NCBI GenBank assembly: GCA_905194675.1
Contig: CAJJTG010000029.1
Span: 1-28,160, forward strand
Direction: 5' to 3'
DNA: 28,160 bases
Source of the DNA: an uncultured Collinsella sp.
GTDB taxonomy: Bacteria > Actinomycetota > Coriobacteriia > Coriobacteriales > Coriobacteriaceae
Part shown: piece by piece, positions 24,095 to 28,160 of the stretch
Layout of the letters: each line of letters opens with the position of its first letter
Position numbering within the stretch: the first letter of the stretch is position 1
Position numbers and translations under genes: made by a program
The notes under the pieces: model-generated
Told to the model about the DNA's origin: nothing
The model's input: the letters and a program-made list of their open reading frames with translations, nothing else
Database searches by the model: none

Positions 24095-25180
24095 TTACAA
24101 CGCGAAGGCGTCGACGTCGCCCCAATGGCGGCGCAGCGTGATGGCGGCAGCGGGCTCGGTGTTGTCAAAGACGACCGACCACTGCGTGTTGCTGGTGATG
24201 TCTTCCGGATTGGGCTCTTGCGCTGCAGCGCGTAGGGCCTTCCAAGCGACTGCCTCGTCTTGGGCGCCGGCATGGGCGTCGAGGACATCGGCGATTGCGA
24301 CGGCGCGCTCTTTACCATGGCCCAGCTCGCCATTCTTTTGGTTGGGCAGCACTTCGTCGCCATGGCAGGCGTAGAAGTTCGTAACCTGGCGTACAGGAGT
24401 CGCTTTGAAAGCGCGGTCCGGATCGCGCGGATCCCACTCTACTACGCGCGCGTCACCGGCGGCGTCGTTGATAAAGAAGTGGTAGTCGCGTCCGGCCATG
24501 GCGTGCATGTCGTAGGCAGAAAGCAGGTCGACGGCCTCCTGCGTGGTAGCCGCGCGGTCGAGCACCAGGCGGATGGCGAGCGAAGTGTTGATGACGGGGC
24601 GCTGCGTGTCCTGGTCACAGGGCTTGGAATCCAGGGTGAGCACGGCAATGGACACGCCGCATTCGTTAACACCGTCGAGCTGGGCAAGCGGGCCCATGAG
24701 TGCGGCGGCGCGTCCGGCGACGGAGTCAAGCGGAGTGTTATCGCCCAGGTTGTTAAGGGCCGCAAAGCCGATGGAGGCATGGCCGTCGCGCGGGTGATTG
24801 CGCACCAGCAGTGCCGAGGTGTCGTCCTTAAAGTCGTAATTGCGACCGGTGCGCACGCGGCCTTCGGCATCCACGGCGACAAAAGCGCTGCAGGCAAACT
24901 GGGGCGCCTGGACATGTGCCGGCACGCCGGGGAGCACCTGAGCCACTACGGCATCGATGTAGGCCTGGTCGTCGCGCACGCCAGCGGCGATGATGCGATC
25001 AAGATCGTAGTCGTAGGCGATGTCGATTGCGTACAGGTCATAGCCATCCGCATAGTCGGTCAAGCGTTTGAGCGACGCGGCGGACTTGATTTGCTTGCGG
25101 TAAACGATGCCGGCGGCAGCGGCAAGGCCGACGGCGACTCCCGCGACACCGCAGGCGATGGCAATGTTACGTGGCTTCAT
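24095..25180 (-). CDS. Membrane-anchored choloylglycine-hydrolase-family (Ntn) amidohydrolase
   Basis: 361 residues: one N-terminal membrane helix (about 6-26), a pro-segment, then an Ntn-hydrolase domain starting at Cys97. Compared with bile salt hydrolase, Cys2/Arg18/Asp21 match Cys97/Arg113/Asp116 with the same spacing; VNECGVSI (171-178) stands where GMNEKGL does, HFFINDAAGDARVVEW matches the central strand block, and VTNFY (Asn268) matches the oxyanion asparagine near 175. It should cleave a linear amide outside the membrane. Substrate could be a bile salt, N-acyl amino acid or penicillin V; the sequence does not decide. The start ATG has GAGGAG 6-8 bases upstream. It is divergent from the M18 peptidase. 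Confidence 0.75.
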   Translation of the reverse strand: MKPRNIAIACGVAGVAVGLAAAAGIVYRKQIKSAASLKRLTDYADGYDLYAIDIAYDYDLDRIIAAGVRDDQAYIDAVVAQVLPGVPAHVQAPQFACSAFVAVDAEGRVRTGRNYDFKDDTSALLVRNHPRDGHASIGFAALNNLGDNTPLDSVAGRAAALMGPLAQLDGVNECGVSIAVLTLDSKPCDQDTQRPVINTSLAIRLVLDRAATTQEAVDLLSAYDMHAMAGRDYHFFINDAAGDARVVEWDPRDPDRAFKATPVRQVTNFYACHGDEVLPNQKNGELGHGKERAVAIADVLDAHAGAQDEAVAWKALRAAAQEPNPEDITSNTQWSVVFDNTEPAAAITLRRHWGDVDAFAL

Positions 25181-25341
25181 GACGACTCCTCTCGTCCTGT
25201 TAGTGCAATTGTCGCAAAAGGAGCGCGGGCATGATGACTCGACTTGGTGAGCGGCGCGGAATTAAGCACGGAATGAAGAGTGCAGCGCTGGCGCGGCGGG
25301 GTATGCTGGAGGGGACCATCAACCCAGCGAAAGGGGAGAGC

Positions 25342-26727
25342 ATGACGGATCAGGAAACGCCCGAGCGCGCGCATGTGACGGCAGACGATATCGAGGCCGC
25401 CAACGACCTCATCGACTTTATCGAGGCATGCCCCAGCATGTTCCATACGGCGGCGACCATTATGGCCGAGCTCGACGAGGCGGGCTTTACCTACCTGCCC
25501 GAGAATGCGGCGTGGGATATCGAACCGGGCGGGCGTTATTACACGCAGCGCAACACCTCGAGCGTCGTTGCCTTTAAGGTGGGCGAGGACCTGGCCGCGA
25601 CGTGGGGCGAGGACGGCGTTGCCGGTGATTATCATTTTCAGCTCACGGCGTCGCACAGCGATTCTCCGACGTTTAAGGTCAAGGCCGTGCCCGAGCTCGA
25701 CGGCGCGGGCGAGACGCTGCGCCTGAACGCCGAGGCCTACGGCGGCATGATCGACTACACCTGGTTCGATCGCCCGCTGGCACTCGCGGGCCGCGTGCTG
25801 GTGCGCGAGGGCGATCGCATTGAGAGCCGCCTGCTTGCCACCGAGCGCGAGGTTGCCATCATTCCGAGCCTTGCCATCCATATGAACCGCGGCGTTAACG
25901 AGGGCTTTGCTCCCAATCGCGCCGTCGACCTGTGCCCGCTCATCAGCGCCGGCGAACTCAAACAGGGTGACTTCGATGCCCTGATCGCCGAAGAGCTGGA
26001 TGTTGAGCCCGAGCAGATCCTGGGTCGCGACCTGTTCCTGGTCAATCGTCAGGATGCGCGCATTTGGGGCTGGGCCGACGAGTTTATCTCGACGCCCAAG
26101 CTCGATGACCTGGCATGCGCCTATACCTCGCTGCAGGCATTTTTGGGTGCCGAGAATGCGCACGACATCTCGGTCTTCTGCTGCTTTGATAACGAGGAGG
26201 TTGGCTCCGAGACCAAGCAGGGCGCCATGTCGACGTTCTTGGCCGACGCGCTGCGCCGCATCAACGGATCGCTGGGCTTTGACGACGAATCGTACCACCG
26301 CGCACTTGCCGCCTCGATGCTCGTGAGCTGCGACAACGCACATGCCGTGCATCCCAACCGCGCCGAGAAGTGCGATGCCCGCAACCAGGTGGTGCTCAAC
26401 GGCGGCATCGTCATCAAGGAGGCAGCCAACCAGCACTACTGCACCGATGCCTTTAGCCGCGCGGTGTTCCAGGCTATCTGCGATGACGCCGACGTGCCCA
26501 CGCAGGCCTTCGCCAACAAGAGCGACATGGCCGGCGGCTCCACGCTCGGCAATCTGTCCAATATGCAGGCGAGCATGCATGCCGTGGACGTGGGCCTGCC
26601 GCAGCTTGCCATGCACTCGAGCTACGAGACCGGCGGCGTGCGCGACGTGATGTACGCCATCCGCGCCCTCACCGCTTTCTACGAGCGCAACCTAACCATC
26701 AACGGCGCCGAAAGCGTAGAGCTCTAA
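25342..26727 (+). CDS. M18 family metallo-aminopeptidase
   Basis: A cytosolic two-zinc aminopeptidase favouring acidic or broad N-terminal residues, for peptide turnover. Signatures: TASHSDSPTFKVK (His105, Asp107, first metal), KLDDLACAYTS (Asp255), FDNEEVGSETKQGA (catalytic Glu285 and metal Glu286), DNAHAVHPNRAEK and the C-terminal SSYETGGVRDVMYAIRALTAFY with the last ligand His nearby. Length 461 is standard. AAAGGGGAG ends 3-4 bases before ATG 25342; earlier in-frame ATGs (25231 onward) have no such site and a non-conserved lead. It ends with a TAA that starts a hairpin repeat. Confidence 0.93.
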   Translation: MTDQETPERAHVTADDIEAANDLIDFIEACPSMFHTAATIMAELDEAGFTYLPENAAWDIEPGGRYYTQRNTSSVVAFKVGEDLAATWGEDGVAGDYHFQLTASHSDSPTFKVKAVPELDGAGETLRLNAEAYGGMIDYTWFDRPLALAGRVLVREGDRIESRLLATEREVAIIPSLAIHMNRGVNEGFAPNRAVDLCPLISAGELKQGDFDALIAEELDVEPEQILGRDLFLVNRQDARIWGWADEFISTPKLDDLACAYTSLQAFLGAENAHDISVFCCFDNEEVGSETKQGAMSTFLADALRRINGSLGFDDESYHRALAASMLVSCDNAHAVHPNRAEKCDARNQVVLNGGIVIKEAANQHYCTDAFSRAVFQAICDDADVPTQAFANKSDMAGGSTLGNLSNMQASMHAVDVGLPQLAMHSSYETGGVRDVMYAIRALTAFYERNLTINGAESVEL

Positions 26728-26772
26728 AACCTACCAAAAAAGGATGTTAATTTTGGCAGGTTTTATCTGGGC
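26725..26772 (+). repeat. Stop-codon-linked hairpin repeat, copy 4
   Basis: AAAACCTACCAAAA (26726-26739) pairs with TTTTGGCAGGTTTT (26751-26764), one mismatch; the loop has decayed to 11 bases (AAGGATGTTAA) and the ATCTGGG tail is kept. The M18 peptidase stop TAA (26725-26727) overlaps the left end, as in copy 1. Confidence 0.75.
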
Positions 26773-26830
26773 GAATGCCGTAATGCCAACAGCTGGACGG
26801 AATTGTTAAGACACCGCTGGTCGAGCAAAC

Positions 26831-26938
26831 GTCAGCGAGCGACGTCCAGAGCGAACAAGTTGGCATGGAAAAAGGCGAGGCATTGACCTTCTGGTCATGC
26901 CTCGCCTTTTGAATGGCAAATTGTCGTTCTGGACGTCG
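26831..26938. repeat. Nested palindrome with GCATTGACCTTCTGGTCATGC core, copy 1
   Basis: The inner hairpin pairs 26870-26888 with 26893-26910 (18 bp, one bulge, TTCT loop) and is followed by TTTT; the outer arms 26840-26858 and 26921-26938 match with one mismatch and one indel. The left part begins GTCAGCGAG. A second copy starts at 28086. Confidence 0.7.
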
Positions 26939-26953
26939 CGCAGCGTCGGCCGG

Positions 26954-26977
26954 TCCGCCGTTCGTAAGAACGGCGGA
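26954..26977. repeat. Perfect GC-rich hairpin
   Basis: TCCGCCGTTC (26954-26963) pairs with GAACGGCGGA (26968-26977) around a GTAA tetraloop. No T run follows, so it is probably a repeat or mRNA stabiliser. Between here and 27028 nothing else is seen. Confidence 0.55.
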
Positions 26978-27028
26978 ACCTAAAGGTGCAGTGTGCCTCG
27001 GCGGCTTTTTGTGCACAGAGCACGACTA

Positions 27029-27080
27029 ATGCTAGTAAATGCTATACATGCTTTACATATCTACCATAGTGTTTTATGAT
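27029..27080 (+). promoter_or_regulatory. Toxin-antitoxin promoter with helically phased ATGCT repeats
   Basis: TTTACA (27052-27057) and TATGAT (27075-27080) are 17 bases apart, each five of six consensus. ATGCT occurs at 27029, 27039 and 27048, spaced 10 and 9 bases on the same face of the helix, the last overlapping the -35 box. This suits a ribbon-helix-helix antitoxin binding cooperatively to repress its own operon. Confidence 0.65.
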
Positions 27081-27105
27081 AATTTTGAAGTACTAAGGAG
27101 GGGTC

Positions 27106-27486
27106 ATGACCACAACAGCCGCTCAGATCAACGTACGTCTCGATGCCGATCTTAAAAGGAGTGGGGACGCCGCTCTCTCCAAGGCCGGTATGACGCCGAG
27201 CCAAGCGGTGCGAGCGCTCTGGCAGCTTGCAGCGTCGCTGGCCGATCGCCCCGGTGCGCTCGAGGATATCCTGCTGCCCAGTCGGGCCCGGGCGGAACAG
27301 CGCGAGCGCGAAAAAGCCGCCAAACGCAAACTCGAACTCATCAATCAAGGATCGAAGCTGTTCGCTGCTGCTTGCCGTGAGTCGGGAATCGATATGGTCA
27401 GGGCTCAGCCATCGGACGACGAAGAGCTCAAACGGAATGCCTATGTGGATCGCTATGGCGAGGAGATGAGCTGGCTCTATGAGTGA
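27106..27486 (+). CDS. RelB/DinJ-type ribbon-helix-helix antitoxin
   Basis: 126 residues. The N terminus (AQINVRLDADLKRSGDAALS, then KAGMTPSQAVRALWQLAA) is a RelB/DinJ ribbon-helix-helix domain that would dimerise and bind operator DNA. The middle is a charged helix (RAEQREREKAAKRK) and the tail holds the partner-binding segment, ending DRYGEEMSWLYE. The family usually partners YafQ/RelE toxins; here the next gene is a PIN nuclease, so the tail has probably been matched to that toxin. AAGGAGG is 4-5 bases before the ATG. The 3' end overlaps the toxin start by 8 bases, so the two are translationally coupled. Confidence 0.85.
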   Translation: MTTTAAQINVRLDADLKRSGDAALSKAGMTPSQAVRALWQLAASLADRPGALEDILLPSRARAEQREREKAAKRKLELINQGSKLFAAACRESGIDMVRAQPSDDEELKRNAYVDRYGEEMSWLYE

Positions 27487-27973
27487 GGCTCCAAAGCGCA
27501 TCTTGGTTGACACCAACGTGTGGCTCGATTACTTCATTCCCTCACGACGTGGTCGTTCGGTGGCGATTGAGTTTTTACGCGATGCATGCACGGCACAGGT
27601 TGATTTGCTGTACGCGGCGACATCGTCCAAAGACCTGTTCTATTTGATTTCAAGCGAACATAAGGCATGGTATCGGCGAGAGCACGGTTCGCTTTCTCAA
27701 GATGCCGCTACGGCAGCGACATCGCTTGCATGGGATTGTCTTAGCGTGCTGTCGCAGCTTGCCACGCCAGTGCCCTGCGACCTGAGCGACATATGGATGG
27801 CGAGCAAGCAGCGTGAGCTCCATAGCGATTACGAAGACGATTTAATCATTGCGGCGGCGATGCGTGCGCAGGCGGATCTACTGGTCACCAACGATGTCAA
27901 GCTCTGTTCACATGCGCCCGTCGCAGCAATGAACGTCGAAAACGCAAGAAACTATCTAACAACGCTTAAATAG
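27479..27973 (+). CDS. PIN-domain ribonuclease toxin
   Basis: 164 residues with the PIN fold order: LVDTNVWLDYF near the N terminus (first acidic residue Asp10 and the N-T motif), an acidic cluster with central LHSDYEDDLIIAAAMRAQAD, and LLVTND near the end (the last metal-binding Asp). This set of acidic residues binds magnesium for RNA cleavage. The ATG lies inside the antitoxin stop region (ATGAGTGA). No membrane or secretion signal. It would be held inactive by the antitoxin and cut RNA when freed; the target cannot be read from the sequence. Confidence 0.85.
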   Translation: MSEAPKRILVDTNVWLDYFIPSRRGRSVAIEFLRDACTAQVDLLYAATSSKDLFYLISSEHKAWYRREHGSLSQDAATAATSLAWDCLSVLSQLATPVPCDLSDIWMASKQRELHSDYEDDLIIAAAMRAQADLLVTNDVKLCSHAPVAAMNVENARNYLTTLK

Positions 27974-27991
27974 CTCTAAACCTCACTGGCC

Positions 27992-28160
27992 GAATAATAG
28001 TCAGCGAATGCCCCCAGGCAGGGCCGCGCCAGCCAGTCCCTACAGGTTGAACACGCACCGCCCAGACCCCGCAGGTAGAATAAAAGTCAGCGAGAACCCG
28101 TCTGGGCGAGCAAGGTGCCTTGAAACAAGGCGGCATTGACCTTCTGGTCATGCCGCCGAA
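27992..28160. repeat. Direct repeats and second copy of the GCATTGACCTTCTGGTCATGC palindrome (cut by window edge)
   Basis: GAATAATAGTCAGCGA (27992-28007) recurs with one change at 28078-28093. CGCCCAGAC (28059-28067) pairs with GTCTGGGCG (28100-28108). From 28086 the sequence follows the 26831 element (GTCAGCGAG, a GCGA-CAAG-TG block, AAGGCG and then the GCATTGACCTTCTGGTCATGC core at 28132-28152). Its right arm is outside the window. Confidence 0.6.

Noticed and set aside
25177..26616. 479-codon minus-strand frame opposite the M18 peptidase
   Set aside because: Antisense shadow; the plus strand has complete M18 metal-binding motifs.

Overview
The window looks like a chromosome segment of a high-GC, anaerobic Gram-positive actinobacterium of the Coriobacteriia, most likely Collinsella. 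This is inferred from protein style, codon use, pyruvate formate-lyase chemistry and PTS sugar uptake; no rRNA or tRNA gene is present to confirm it. Most genes are ordinary housekeeping genes on both strands, with short lower-GC accessory islands and many palindromic repeats between them.

Layout. 1-1740: end of a sucrose-type PTS permease and its GH32 hydrolase. 1838-5584: a DegV lipid-binding protein behind a structured leader, pflA, a beaten-up serine-hydrolase fragment, mtnN and the GTPase ysxC. 5616-8642: an accessory island with a DUF3990 (ADP-ribosyltransferase-like) gene overlapping an HTH partner behind twin dyad operators, then a membrane protein with CxxC repeats divergent from a small HTH regulator with its own palindromic operator. 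8763-14236: aspartate-family biosynthesis, thrB and thrC leftward and lysC and asd rightward; together they take aspartate to its semialdehyde and homoserine to threonine (homoserine dehydrogenase is not here). 14311-16797: a MITE-like element, ogt, a histidine-kinase remnant and an AIM24-family protein. 17072-20634: an ABC transporter of the MacB/FtsX type. 20751-22694: a small conserved cytosolic protein and a membrane-tethered HTH protein, with two copies of a repeat family. 22724-26727: pfkA, a membrane-anchored choloylglycine-hydrolase-family enzyme and an M18 aminopeptidase. 26725-28160: repeats and a RelB/DinJ-PIN toxin-antitoxin pair.

The most unusual layer is non-coding. A hairpin family with a conserved 13-base loop (consensus NGGGACAGRYTTA) recurs on different stems, and three copies begin exactly at the stop codon of a gene or gene remnant. 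Long nested palindromes of about 110-190 bp sit at the 3' ends of thrB and pfkA, between thrC and thrB, and before the toxin-antitoxin pair; at thrB and pfkA the outer arm is made from the last codons of the gene itself. The best candidate for a little-described system is the DUF3990-HTH operon at 5616-7025, read here as a toxin-antitoxin-like or anti-phage module. That function is inference from gene arrangement and family, not shown by the sequence.
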